Source: Enterococcus silesiacus
GTDB taxonomy: Bacteria; Bacillota; Bacilli; Lactobacillales; Enterococcaceae
Assembly: GCA_001465115.1 (NCBI GenBank)
Contig: CP013614.1
Location: forward strand, 1,302,001-1,366,000
Reading direction: 5' to 3'
Length of the DNA stretch: 64,000 nt
The notes beneath the pieces were generated by a model. The model searched no databases and was not told the origin of the DNA. It saw only the letters and a list, made by a program, of their open reading frames with translations. Made by a program: the position numbers and the translations under genes. How positions within the stretch are numbered: the first letter of the stretch is position 1; every line of letters starts with the position of its first letter. Below, in pieces: positions 54,797-63,496 of the stretch.

Positions 54797-54978
54797 TTCA
54801 ACTCATTCCTTCATCTATTTATTTGACCATTTTTTTGACGGCTAATAAAAGCTCCTATAAATGTAGATTTTGCTGTGAAATCAAAGAGATTCAATTAAGA
54901 AAATATATTTTTTAAAGGAAATTCTCAATTTTTTTCGTTTTATAAAAAAAAAATGAGAAATAACGTATTGAAACACTG

Positions 54979-55007
54979 TTGACTTCTTATGTTTTTCCAA
55001 TTAGACT
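54979..55007 (+). promoter_or_regulatory. Outward-facing promoter in the right end of the invertible segment
   Basis: -35 TTGACT (54979-54984), 17-bp spacer and -10 TAGACT (55002-55007), on the plus strand, start expected near 55014, 26 nt inside the right repeat. As sequenced it reads into the terminator at 55163-55205. After inversion it would read through the left repeat towards the response regulator and WxL operon. The rest of the 406-base gap 54797-55202 holds only the recombinase promoter and the repeat. Confidence 0.55.
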
Positions 55008-55039
55008 ATTACTAAGCCAGTAAAAACATCCAATCTTCT

Positions 55040-55061
55040 TCTTTGTACAACAATGAGGAAA
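55040..55061 (-). repeat. Right inverted repeat (IRR), putative recombination site
   Basis: Exact inverse of 53484-53505 over 22 bp (TCTTTGTACAAC continuing AATGAGGAAA). The outer arm here (TCTTCTTC) matches the left site at 6 of 8 further positions. The same 7-bp centre is present in inverse orientation. Confidence 0.85.
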
Positions 55062-55162
55062 TTTTTAACCTATTTACTATCAAAAAATCCTTTTATTTTG
55101 TTTGTTTAAAATCCTAAAGATATCATAACTAGTATATATATTAATAAGAAATCTAAATACAT

Positions 55163-55205
55163 AAAAAAAGTTTCTGCCGCATTTCAGCAAGCAGAAACTT
55201 TTTTA
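55163..55205. terminator. Bidirectional terminator between the switch and the heme operon
   Basis: Perfect stem AAAAAAAGTTTCTGC / GCAGAAACTTTTTT with a short loop. On the minus strand it ends the ECF/monooxygenase operon. On the plus strand it would stop transcripts from the outward promoter at 54979. Confidence 0.88.
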
Positions 55206-55538
55206 TGTTAATACTTCGTATTCAGCAATCGTACTTGAAATAATTCCTGGACGGTTCTTTTCATTCTCCGTATCTTCTTTCGCTTCTTTTCTTTGATGCA
55301 TCTGCTTAAACGATTGGCTTTTCACCCAATTTTTTTGATGTTCTCTTGACGTCCAGCGACTTAAAACAACTAATTCAGTTACGTTTGGATCATCTGGTAA
55401 TGTCCGTTGCATTAATTGAAAATTTAAAAAGCCTTCAACAGTTTCCATACTCTCTTTGGTGTGGCCTGCTGTAAATTGTCGAATGATTTTTTGTGACTGG
55501 GCAGTCTCAGTTTGAATTGTATTGGTTACAATATACAT
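55203..55538 (-). CDS. IsdG/HmoA-like heme-degrading monooxygenase (ABM fold)
   Basis: 111 residues, dimeric alpha/beta-barrel type. The catalytic triad of IsdG-type enzymes can be placed at Asn6 (IVTNT), Trp71 (KNWVKS) and His81 (QMHQ), with the usual 10-residue Trp-to-His spacing. It should open heme to release iron. ATG at 55538 follows GGAGGGAAAG. A longer in-frame reading from 55589 overlaps the transporter gene. It is last in a Fur-box-controlled operon with an ECF transporter, which supports a heme-iron role over a general ABM enzyme. Confidence 0.8.
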   Translation of the reverse strand: MYIVTNTIQTETAQSQKIIRQFTAGHTKESMETVEGFLNFQLMQRTLPDDPNVTELVVLSRWTSREHQKNWVKSQSFKQMHQRKEAKEDTENEKNRPGIISSTIAEYEVLT

Positions 55539-55551
55539 CTCTTTCCCTCCA

Positions 55552-56982
55552 TTATTCTGTAAACTTTGTTTGAATAAAATGATCATCAATGATTTGTCCT
55601 TGCTCGAAATGCAGAACTCGCTGACAAGTTCGACTCAGAAACTCTTTGTCATGAGTGATCACCAACACTAAAATCCCTTCCTTATGTAGCCAACGAATTG
55701 TCTGACTAACTTCTTCCATATGCAATAAGTCTAGCCCACTTGTCGGTTCATCAAAAATAATGATTTTTTTCCCTGACAATAAGGCACTGGCAATTGCGAC
55801 TCGTTGTTTTTCACCACCAGACAAGGTTTGAGGATGCCGTAGTAAAAGTGGTTCTAAATTGAGCATAGCCACAATTTTGTCAAATTCTTGGGTATTTTTT
55901 GCATTCAAGCTGATTTCTTTTTCTACTGTTTCAAAAAATAATTGCAGATTAACATCCTGCATTACAACAAAACTCTCTTTAATAAGTTGTTTCGCATTCA
56001 TGACCTGCTGATTTAATTTGATAGTTCCCTGCTTAGGCTTAATCAATCCTGATACAAGTCTGGAAAATGTTGATTTACCCGCACCATTAGGACCAACAAT
56101 TCCAGTAATAACAGAACTAGTCAATGTTAGAGCAGGGATTTTTAATATGGAAGGTTGTCTCCGATAGTGAAACTCAAGTTCTTCACATACCATTGTCAGC
56201 TGTTCTGGGGACGGAGTGGATTCAGCAACTCTCAATAAGTACGTTTGTTCAAGCGATCTTAGCCCCATGTTATTGATTTCTACAGCAGATTTCTCTCTCA
56301 TTTCTTGACGTGTATAGCTTTCAATAATTGTTCCGCTATCCATTAACAAATAGCGATCAGCAAGATCAGTCAAGTAATGTAAACGATGCTCAGACACAAT
56401 GATCGTCATCCCTTGTTTTTTTAATACCTGTAAATATTTCTTTAACTGTTCTATTGTTGCTTCATCTAAATTACTTGACGGTTCATCCAATAAAAACAGC
56501 TGATGTTTCAACATACTTGCAGAAGCAAAGGCAATTAACTGCTTTTGCCCACCAGACAAATGAAACATACTTCGTTCTAAAAATTTTTCTAAAGAAAATA
56601 AACGCGTAATCTCAGCGATCCGGTTAATCATCTCGTCTCTTGGTACTCCATAATTTTCCATTGCAAAAGCTAATTCAGAATAGACATCACTAGTAAAAAA
56701 CTGTGTCTTAGGATTTTGAAAGACAACGCCGATCCCTTGCACATATTCATTAAACTCTTTTGTTAGTAAATTTTGCCCTAAAACAGTTCCTGTCCCTGCC
56801 AGATCCCCAGTGTATAATTCAGGAATCAAGCCATTTAAAATTCTCAGTAACGTTGATTTACCACAACCGCTTTTACCACATAAAACAATAAATTCGCCAG
56901 CTTTAATTTCTAAATCTACCTTTTGAATGATCGTTTCCTGATCCTCATAAGCAAACGACACATCATGCAAATCAATCATCAA
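55552..56982 (-). CDS. ECF transporter fused ATPase (EcfA-EcfA')
   Basis: 476 residues with two ABC ATPase domains. First: Walker A CGKSGCGKST, signature LSGGQKQL, Walker B LFLLDEPSSNLD. Second: Walker A GPNGAGKST, signature LSGGEKQR, Walker B IIFDEPTSGLD. In most ECF systems these are two genes. Here they are fused. The start overlaps the EcfT stop by 4 nt. It powers uptake with the T and S subunits encoded next to it. Confidence 0.92.
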   Translation of the reverse strand: MMIDLHDVSFAYEDQETIIQKVDLEIKAGEFIVLCGKSGCGKSTLLRILNGLIPELYTGDLAGTGTVLGQNLLTKEFNEYVQGIGVVFQNPKTQFFTSDVYSELAFAMENYGVPRDEMINRIAEITRLFSLEKFLERSMFHLSGGQKQLIAFASASMLKHQLFLLDEPSSNLDEATIEQLKKYLQVLKKQGMTIIVSEHRLHYLTDLADRYLLMDSGTIIESYTRQEMREKSAVEINNMGLRSLEQTYLLRVAESTPSPEQLTMVCEELEFHYRRQPSILKIPALTLTSSVITGIVGPNGAGKSTFSRLVSGLIKPKQGTIKLNQQVMNAKQLIKESFVVMQDVNLQLFFETVEKEISLNAKNTQEFDKIVAMLNLEPLLLRHPQTLSGGEKQRVAIASALLSGKKIIIFDEPTSGLDLLHMEEVSQTIRWLHKEGILVLVITHDKEFLSRTCQRVLHFEQGQIIDDHFIQTKFTE

Positions 56983-57674
56983 ATCAGCCTCCCAACAATC
57001 GCGCTCAAAATCAAAATGCTGATCAATAAATAATCTTGAATTTTCAACCGTATCTCATAAACACTGGTATGTGTCTTAGGATTCGCTAAACCACGAACTA
57101 GTGCTGCTGAAGATAAATCCAAAGACGTATTTTCGGCCGACATCAATATAGGAACAATGATGTACTCCATTGTTTGAAACGGGTGAAGAAACAACTCAGC
57201 TGTAGAAAGAGCGATTCCACGATATTTCAGTGCATTGCGAATACTTCTAAAATCCTGAAAAAGTGTTGGAAAAAAACGAAATAACACGGTCAACGGAATA
57301 ATCAGGCCAAAAGGAATATGACACTTCTTTAAAGCGGCGATCCATTCACTGATTTTCGTCCGATTCATTGCAAAAGCAGCGGCCATGATCGTTGGCAGCA
57401 TACGTCGATTACCTACAAATAGAAAATCAAAGAAAGCGGCCACTCCATTGTCTATATAAGGAAATAGCAAATAATCACCTAAAACGAGTAGCCAAAAGAT
57501 ACCATAAAAAAGCGTTCCTTTTTTTAAACTACCATTCAAGAAAAATAAAACGTACAGCAATGTCACAAATAAGACTTCTGCTTTAAACGGTAAAGGAAAC
57601 ATCAATAAAAAACTCGCAAATAAAATCGTACATAGTTTACTTCTGGGATCAAACGTTACGTATGTTTTTTCCAT
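56979..57674 (-). CDS. ECF transporter transmembrane subunit EcfT
   Basis: 231 residues with five or six membrane helices (CbiQ/EcfT family). The coupling motifs near the C-terminus include ALKYRGIAL and SSAALVRGLANPK (A-x-x-x-RG type) that contact the ATPases. ATG at 57674 follows AAAGGA. A longer in-frame reading from 57725 would overlap the S gene more deeply. It overlaps the end of the S-component gene by 26 nt. Confidence 0.88.
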   Translation of the reverse strand: MEKTYVTFDPRSKLCTILFASFLLMFPLPFKAEVLFVTLLYVLFFLNGSLKKGTLFYGIFWLLVLGDYLLFPYIDNGVAAFFDFLFVGNRRMLPTIMAAAFAMNRTKISEWIAALKKCHIPFGLIIPLTVLFRFFPTLFQDFRSIRNALKYRGIALSTAELFLHPFQTMEYIIVPILMSAENTSLDLSSAALVRGLANPKTHTSVYEIRLKIQDYLLISILILSAIVGRLI

Positions 57675-58266
57675 AGTTTTTTCCTTTAGCTTTATCAAAA
57701 TGCTTATTATAAATTTTTTGCCCAATAATTATACCCAAAATACTACAAACAATCACCGCTATTGTACAAACATAAAATGTTGTGGTAGTGATTGGCGCAA
57801 AGACTTTATCAATATAAACGGCATCTTTTCCACGAGCCACTAATGAATCGATATATGCATTTTTCATAAACCACAACGGCAGTACCGGTCCCATCAAACC
57901 AAAGCTAAATACCGTATAACTAAACATTGTACGAGCTTTCTCTGATAATTTTGTATGGTATTGAATCCAGTCAGCAACAACTGCGCAAAGAATATTTGGT
58001 AAAAATGATAGCGGAAAATGACCGGATACTAGAAAAAATAAACCCATGACACTACCCATGATTGTAATTGCACCGAAACGAGGGATACGATGAATCACTA
58101 GCAAATAAACAATTCCTGCAAAAAGTGCTGTTGCGCTAGGAATAAGAACTGAGTTAAAGGCTGGGATCGTAAACCTTAAAATAACCATTGCAATCGTTAC
58201 AACTAAAAAATAAATAGCTGTATAGATCCCAATTGAAATAAAATCTTGAATTTTTAACTTGTTCAT
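57649..58266 (-). CDS. ECF transporter S component (MptD family)
   Basis: 205 residues with six membrane helices. The N-terminal helix carries the SIGIYTAIYF-type pattern that docks EcfT, and the protein resembles MptD-family S components. In lactobacilli an MptD-like ECF module transports heme. The Fur box and the heme monooxygenase in this operon suggest the same ligand. The ligand is inferred, not shown. Confidence 0.82.
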   Translation of the reverse strand: MNKLKIQDFISIGIYTAIYFLVVTIAMVILRFTIPAFNSVLIPSATALFAGIVYLLVIHRIPRFGAITIMGSVMGLFFLVSGHFPLSFLPNILCAVVADWIQYHTKLSEKARTMFSYTVFSFGLMGPVLPLWFMKNAYIDSLVARGKDAVYIDKVFAPITTTTFYVCTIAVIVCSILGIIIGQKIYNKHFDKAKGKNYGKNIRNV

Positions 58267-58283
58267 TCTTTTACTATCTCCTC

Positions 58284-59435
58284 TTACTTTATTGTAAATA
58301 AAAATAATAGCTGACCATATAATTCACTTGTAATCTTAAGCTGATAACGACCAGTTTGTTCAAATTGTTTACTAGGCAGTAACAACTGTTCTTCTGTCAA
58401 CTCATAATTTAACGAATAACCGTTCTCTGAATTTTTTTTAGTTTTGTACAATTCAAATAAAGGGGCTTGCTGTTTCAATTCGTTGATTAAACCTGGATCA
58501 ATTGATAGACAAATCATTTCTCCATCAGCATATTCCGATTTAGACATTTTGGGTATAACACCCATCGGTTGTTTTAAATAGGTAATAAAATGAACATCTT
58601 CAAATCCATCAGCAAGAATATCGATCCTGACTTGCTCCCCTTTTTCCCATTGATCAAAGGCTTGATATCTTAGCTGTTCAGTGTTCGCTAAGAGCCCAAA
58701 TTCTAAATGATTTTCCGGTTTGTGATATAAGTAATCTGGCCATAAAAGCGGAATTGTTTGCCCATTCTTTGTCACCGTAAAACTGTAGATATATTTACCG
58801 TATGCTTCATGAAATTGATCGTAGGTGTTGATCTTTTGTTCAGGTAAAAATTGAACCATCCCCGCATAACTATAATGAGCAAAATAATACATTTCATTCA
58901 CGTATTCTAACTTGTCTTGAACCTCTTGAACATTTTTTTTATGGCTGCTTTCAAGTAGTTCTCTGGAACCATATGTACCATCTAAGCATAGACGTTTTCG
59001 TTTATAGCCGTTTAACTCAGCTACATTCTCTTCATCAATAGTAGTCAACAATTGAATCCCCTGTAGCTTCTTCCTGAACATTGGATAGGTTTCGGGCATG
59101 ATTTCTGCTACTATATAATCTTTGGCTAGAATGTATACGGGAACTTGCTTAATACTATAGCTACCACCGTCATTTAATGTAATTTTTTGTTGATTTGTAT
59201 GAGGAAACCGGCCGATAATTTGTTTAAATTTCCCTGATAATTGATAATCCATTTCTTGGAAATCTGGACTATCAGCATGATAAAAGTCAAAAAATGTCAT
59301 TGTTGTTTCCCCGATAAAATAACGAGGTATTTTTTTATCATCTATATATATTTGCTGATCAAGCATTATCGGACACTGCTCAGTTTGAATAGTATCATAA
59401 GATATTTTAACTCCACCGATTATTCGTTCTTTCAT
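58284..59435 (-). CDS. Unknown protein heading the iron-regulated ECF operon
   Basis: 383 residues, no signal peptide and no membrane helix. It begins MKERIIGGVKISYDTIQTEQ and is rich in aromatic residues (YFAHYSYAGMVQFLP, LLWPDYLYHKPENHLEFG). I do not recognise the family. It is directly under a Fur-type operator and 17 nt before the S component, so it probably belongs to heme or iron handling, for example intracellular transfer of heme to the monooxygenase. GGAG lies 7 nt before the ATG. Confidence 0.75.
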   Translation of the reverse strand: MKERIIGGVKISYDTIQTEQCPIMLDQQIYIDDKKIPRYFIGETTMTFFDFYHADSPDFQEMDYQLSGKFKQIIGRFPHTNQQKITLNDGGSYSIKQVPVYILAKDYIVAEIMPETYPMFRKKLQGIQLLTTIDEENVAELNGYKRKRLCLDGTYGSRELLESSHKKNVQEVQDKLEYVNEMYYFAHYSYAGMVQFLPEQKINTYDQFHEAYGKYIYSFTVTKNGQTIPLLWPDYLYHKPENHLEFGLLANTEQLRYQAFDQWEKGEQVRIDILADGFEDVHFITYLKQPMGVIPKMSKSEYADGEMICLSIDPGLINELKQQAPLFELYKTKKNSENGYSLNYELTEEQLLLPSKQFEQTGRYQLKITSELYGQLLFLFTIK

Positions 59436-59479
59436 TGAATCACTCCTTTCTCTATTGGGTTAGTATAGCATAACAAAAT

Positions 59480-59498
59480 GACAATGAGAATCATTATC
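59480..59498 (-). promoter_or_regulatory. Fur box in the promoter of the ECF/heme operon
   Basis: GACAATGAGAATCATTATC matches the classic Fur box GATAATGATAATCATTATC at 17 of 19 positions. On the minus strand a -10 TATACT lies 17 bp from a -35-like TTCTCA inside the box, so iron-loaded Fur would block the promoter. Confidence 0.88.
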
Positions 59499-59514
59499 AG
59501 TGAAGTGTACTTTT

Positions 59515-60159
59515 CTAATCTGTTGTTCCAGCATTTTCTTCTCTATCAACTTCTGTCTTAACTGCTGCTTCAACGGCATAGATCAATGACTCAGCGATTG
59601 TTTTAATTGGCATTGAGGGTGTCCCTACTGAACGACTGATTACTTGTGTAGGTTCAAATGGTACATGGATAAATCCTCCTTTGATACCAGTAAACTCATT
59701 GTCGATCATATATAATAAGCGATACATGATATCGTTACAAACAAAGGTTCCAGCTGTATACGAGATGTATGCTGGTAAGCCATGTTCTTGAACATTTCTC
59801 ATCATTGCTTTGATTGGTAATGAGGTAAAATAAGCTGTTTCTCCGTCTTCTTCCAATTTTTCCCCAATGGGTTGCTGTCCTTTATTGTCTGGGATTCTTG
59901 CTTCAGCTAAATTGATTGCCACTCGTTCAAAGGAAACAGCACTACGACCTCCTGCTTGTCCCACACAAATCACAATATCTGGTTCAGTCTCTTTTATTGC
60001 AGCTTTTAATACTTCACCGCTTTCTTTAAAAACAGTTGGTATTTCTAACTTGATCACTTGAGCTCCTGCTACTTCATCTGGAATCATTTTGATAGCCTCA
60101 TACGCCGGATTAATAGCCTCACCACCAAAAGGATCAAAACCTGTGATTAACACTTTCAT
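59515..60159 (-). CDS. pcp: Pyrrolidone-carboxylate peptidase (pyroglutamyl peptidase I)
   Basis: 214-residue cytoplasmic cysteine peptidase (C15) that removes N-terminal pyroglutamate. The catalytic Glu ([11 protein letters not shown]), Cys ([11 protein letters not shown]) and His (GFIHVPFEP) motifs are all present, and the N-terminal [16 protein letters not shown] is the family signature. It is upstream of the ECF operon on the same strand but has no clear terminator between. The Fur box lies after it. Confidence 0.95.
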   Translation of the reverse strand: MKVLITGFDPFGGEAINPAYEAIKMIPDEVAGAQVIKLEIPTVFKESGEVLKAAIKETEPDIVICVGQAGGRSAVSFERVAINLAEARIPDNKGQQPIGEKLEEDGETAYFTSLPIKAMMRNVQEHGLPAYISYTAGTFVCNDIMYRLLYMIDNEFTGIKGGFIHVPFEPTQVISRSVGTPSMPIKTIAESLIYAVEAAVKTEVDREENAGTTD

Positions 60160-60249
60160 TATAAACCTCCTCTTTCATTGCACAACTTCTTTCTTTATTA
60201 TACACAAATTTTGTTTTTTTATTTTCAATATAGGATCCAATTAAAACAA

Positions 60250-60295
60250 AGAAAGTTACGACCGAACTTGAAAACATTCCAGTCGTAACTTTTCT
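60250..60295 (-). terminator. Intrinsic terminator hairpin
   Basis: Stem AAAGTTACGAC / GTCGTAACTTT with a loop of about 20 nt, followed by TTTCTTTGTTTT on the minus strand. It is the second of two hairpins between the J-domain gene and pcp. Confidence 0.75.
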
Positions 60296-60317
60296 GATTT
60301 TTATGAAAGAAATTTTC

Positions 60318-60356
60318 AGTGAGACAACGTTCAGGAATGCTCATTTTTGTCTCACC
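60318..60356 (-). terminator. Intrinsic terminator of the J-domain gene
   Basis: Stem GTGAGACAA / TTGTCTCAC at the stop codon of the J-domain gene. The GTGAGACAACGTTC core also occurs in the terminator at 16701-16757. Confidence 0.6.
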
Positions 60357-60357
60357 A

Positions 60358-62442
60358 TCAATAAACGTCAATCTTTTCTTCAGCATTTGCATGAATCAAT
60401 TTTCTCTTTTCATCATCAAGCTTTTCCCATTTATCACCATAAATATGCTCCAAACGGCCATAATCATCATAAGATAAAATAAACTGATGTTCACCGTTCT
60501 CATCATTGATGATCGTATATAATTTATTCTCTTCATCTTGACTAATTTGCCAAGTACCAGATTCAAACTCTTCCGCTATAGCCATTGAACTATTTTTTTC
60601 TAGTAATTTCTTTATGTTTTCCGTACTATATTCTGGGTTAGCTTTTAGATTCTCCTTGCGTTCATCTGATAATAAATAATACACAACAAAGAATTTTTGC
60701 GACATCATCGGCCGAACTTGAATGTTTGCCCATAACGCATCAAATTGATCTTCTGGTAATACTTCCCAGCCCTCTCCAAAGACATTAGAAATCCGATCAT
60801 CCTCATCTTCTTGTAAAATAATAAATGGATCATCGTCTTCGAGTAAAGTCAGTGCTGTCACGAAACCGTAGTCAGAAACATTATCTGGTGAAGCCTGGAA
60901 ATCATATCTGGACTCAATTGTGACTTCTGGCAATTGTGAAATAGTTATGTTTTCAGCCATTTCCTTGGCTTGACCTACTAGATTTTGTTCTATGAAATTT
61001 ACTCTGTCTTCATCTTCTCGGTCGATATAAAAATAATAGAGAAACTGATCATAGAGGTTGTCACTTTCTTTTAGGTCTGATAGTTTGTTTATAACATTCT
61101 TATATAACTCTCTTTCTTCACTAAACATATTTTGAATATCTGATGTTTCGATCGAAGTATTTCGTTCATTAGATCTTGAAATCACGCCGCCAATTTTAAC
61201 GAAAGCAATAATTAATACAAAAATCAGCCAGACGTATTGTCCCGCACTTTTCTTCTTCTTTTGTGGAACAGTTACAGTCTCCATTAGGTCTAGCATTGCC
61301 AATTCATCTGCTCTAAACAAGGAAGGAACCTTTTTCGCTAATCCTCCCCAGTATTCTTTCACACTTGAATGACGATTTAAACGAAAATAAACATACCCCA
61401 TTAGTAAATTGATGGTAACTGTTGGAATGGCTATCTCACTTTTGTCAAAGATCAATACAGCATTAGCGGAACCTTCATTTTTGATCCACTCATAATAGAT
61501 ACTGAAAAATTCACTCGTTCTATTAGCTCTTAATGACTTTGCCGTTTCAAGCAGAGTCGTAAAATGATTAATCGTTGCCTCCTGTTCCATTCTAAAATCA
61601 GTCAGTAAAAGAAAGGAAATTTGCAAATTGACTACATCAACATCATTGGTTGTCAGCATTCTACACAAATCTAAAGACTCTATCCAGGTAGTTTGATCTG
61701 GAATACTATCTTCAAGGAGTTGAAATAGGTTGTAGCGATTTGTAAAATAGGTTAACCGTTCTTCTTTTGGTATTTCTGAATAATGATCGAAGAAAAAATT
61801 CGGTACATTCTTGATTTCAGTCCACGTATAACAAAAATAATCACCAGAGCGATAATCTTTGACTAATGCATCAAAATCAAATATAGATCCTATATAATCA
61901 ATAATTGTTCTTGATAATACGCGATAATTAGTCAGTAAAAAATGTTGCATCACATGTTTTATTTCATTATGTTCATCAATAGACCACTCCAGTTCATTTG
62001 AAAATAGTAGTGTCCATTTTTCTACATCTGAGAAAAAGGCCATTCCTTCATAGATCGCCGCTAATTCCTGATTAAAAATTTCGACAGCATTTCCTTGCTG
62101 TGTTTTTTGAACTTGCGTACTCTCGTTATCAGCAATAGCTTCTTCTTGAACTAAGTCGTCCTGCGGTTTACTTTCCGGCTCTACCGTTTCATTTTCTACA
62201 AAAACAGCTTGTAATTCGTCCTCTTGCACTTTTTCCTCTAAGGATGAAATCGATTCTGTTGGCCGATTACTTTCTATGATCGTTCCTGTTAAAAAAATAG
62301 CCGAATCAAAGGCTTCTTTTAACTTTTGAAAGGCTAATGGTTCTTCATCTACATTTATCGTTTTTAACTTTGCTGCATAAGCCTGTTTAACCTTTTTTTT
62401 ATCTGAAGTCGGTTCTAACCCCAATATTTCCCAACAATTCAT
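60358..62442 (-). CDS. Membrane protein with J-domain-like N-terminus
   Basis: 694 residues. The first 60 or so (CWEILGLEPTSDKKKVKQAYAAKLK...FQKLKEAFDSAI) have the helix pattern of a J domain, but the HPD motif that stimulates DnaK is absent, so it may be a J-like protein. A long acidic linker, a helical region (about 130-395), one membrane helix (about 404-425: YVWLIFVLIIAFV) and an extracellular part of about 270 residues follow. Function unknown. Start chosen at ATG 62442. An in-frame ATG 12 nt earlier is possible. Confidence 0.75.
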   Translation of the reverse strand: MNCWEILGLEPTSDKKKVKQAYAAKLKTINVDEEPLAFQKLKEAFDSAIFLTGTIIESNRPTESISSLEEKVQEDELQAVFVENETVEPESKPQDDLVQEEAIADNESTQVQKTQQGNAVEIFNQELAAIYEGMAFFSDVEKWTLLFSNELEWSIDEHNEIKHVMQHFLLTNYRVLSRTIIDYIGSIFDFDALVKDYRSGDYFCYTWTEIKNVPNFFFDHYSEIPKEERLTYFTNRYNLFQLLEDSIPDQTTWIESLDLCRMLTTNDVDVVNLQISFLLLTDFRMEQEATINHFTTLLETAKSLRANRTSEFFSIYYEWIKNEGSANAVLIFDKSEIAIPTVTINLLMGYVYFRLNRHSSVKEYWGGLAKKVPSLFRADELAMLDLMETVTVPQKKKKSAGQYVWLIFVLIIAFVKIGGVISRSNERNTSIETSDIQNMFSEERELYKNVINKLSDLKESDNLYDQFLYYFYIDREDEDRVNFIEQNLVGQAKEMAENITISQLPEVTIESRYDFQASPDNVSDYGFVTALTLLEDDDPFIILQEDEDDRISNVFGEGWEVLPEDQFDALWANIQVRPMMSQKFFVVYYLLSDERKENLKANPEYSTENIKKLLEKNSSMAIAEEFESGTWQISQDEENKLYTIINDENGEHQFILSYDDYGRLEHIYGDKWEKLDDEKRKLIHANAEEKIDVY

Positions 62443-62849
62443 GACACAACCCACTTTCTCATCCCCTCAACAGATAACAGAGCAGACGTGCTTCATTTTT
62501 CTTATTTCTGAAGACGATCAAAAACTTTTATCCTATTATATTATGGCAAAGATAAGCAGGAAAAACAATACTAGAAAGAACTTAAAAGTTGTTCCTATTA
62601 AACGAATAAGCGCAGATCGTGGTTCTCAGTTCAATGATCTACACTTATTTCTTATGAACATTTTCTTTTGCCATAATAAAAAGCACTGGTAGCTCTTTTA
62701 GAAAAGACATTTTTTAAATAGAATATACATTATTATTGTTTCTATCAAAAAAGAGTTGTGAATATAATATATCAAACTTGTTCTTTACCGTCAGTTTATC
62801 TTTAGACCAGTAACAGAAAAATACTTTTTTCAGTCTGAGCTAAGTAGCG

Positions 62850-63182
62850 CTAAAGTTATGAGACAATATAAGCAAGTACTAGAATATTCTACTATCCATT
62901 TTGATGATTACTTTATGAAGCTAGGTGAAAATTACGAGAAAGAAAAACAGCTTATTAAGGAATCTAATCAGCAACTTAATGAACAAACAAAATAAAGTAA
63001 GGATATTTCAAAATTTGTGAGTATCGTCAAAAAATATTTTGAACCAAAAGAACTCACATCAGAGATGATGCGAGAACTAATTGAAAAAATTGAATTAGGA
63101 CAGCCTAAGAAAATAAACGGCGGACGCCACCAGACTGTAAAATCCACTACCGTTTTGTGGACGAGTTAAAATTTAAATAGAC
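62850..63182 (+). pseudogene. Remnant of a large serine recombinase (C-terminal fragment)
   Basis: Plus-strand translation gives FVSIVKKYFEPKELTSEMMR, then ELIEKIELGQPKKINGG, the C-terminal DUF4368-like end of transposon-type serine recombinases, preceded by a coiled-coil stretch (QLIKESNQQLNEQ). It is broken by an in-frame TAA and, near the end, by loss of one A in an A run (GTAAAATCC). Inserting one A restores VKIHYRFVDELKFK and a stop. No N-terminal resolvase domain lies upstream, so only a relic of an integrated element remains. Confidence 0.8.
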
Positions 63183-63193
63183 AGCACAGCAAT

Positions 63194-63242
63194 AAAGCCC
63201 TTAACTGATAAAGCTTTATGCTAAGTTAAGGGCTTTTGTTGT
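63194..63242 (+). terminator. Intrinsic terminator
   Basis: Stem AGCCCTTAACT / AGTTAAGGGCT with a loop of about 17 nt followed by TTTGTTGTTTT, just past the recombinase remnant. The roughly 250 bases beyond hold no gene I can support. Confidence 0.78.
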
Positions 63243-63496
63243 TTTACGGAAGATGCTATAATTCACAAAAAATCTGAGGAACACCGAGTAGGTACCAATC
63301 ATCATCAGTTCATAAACTTACTGTGATTCTTGGCAATTTTCTTGAATTTCCTCTTATTGATGTTGCACAGTACCTACTACACTTTTATACGAAAACTAAA
63401 CCCTTAAAAAAACAAAAAAAAGCTACCTCTACTTAATGCGTAGTTAGCCCTAATTGGTCTAGAACAGTTTAGCAGTTACACCTTAAACTGTTCTTT

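Noticed and set aside
62441..62692. 83-codon plus-strand frame overlapping the J-domain gene start
   Set aside because: No ribosome-binding site or recognisable domain; it begins antisense to the J-domain gene start.
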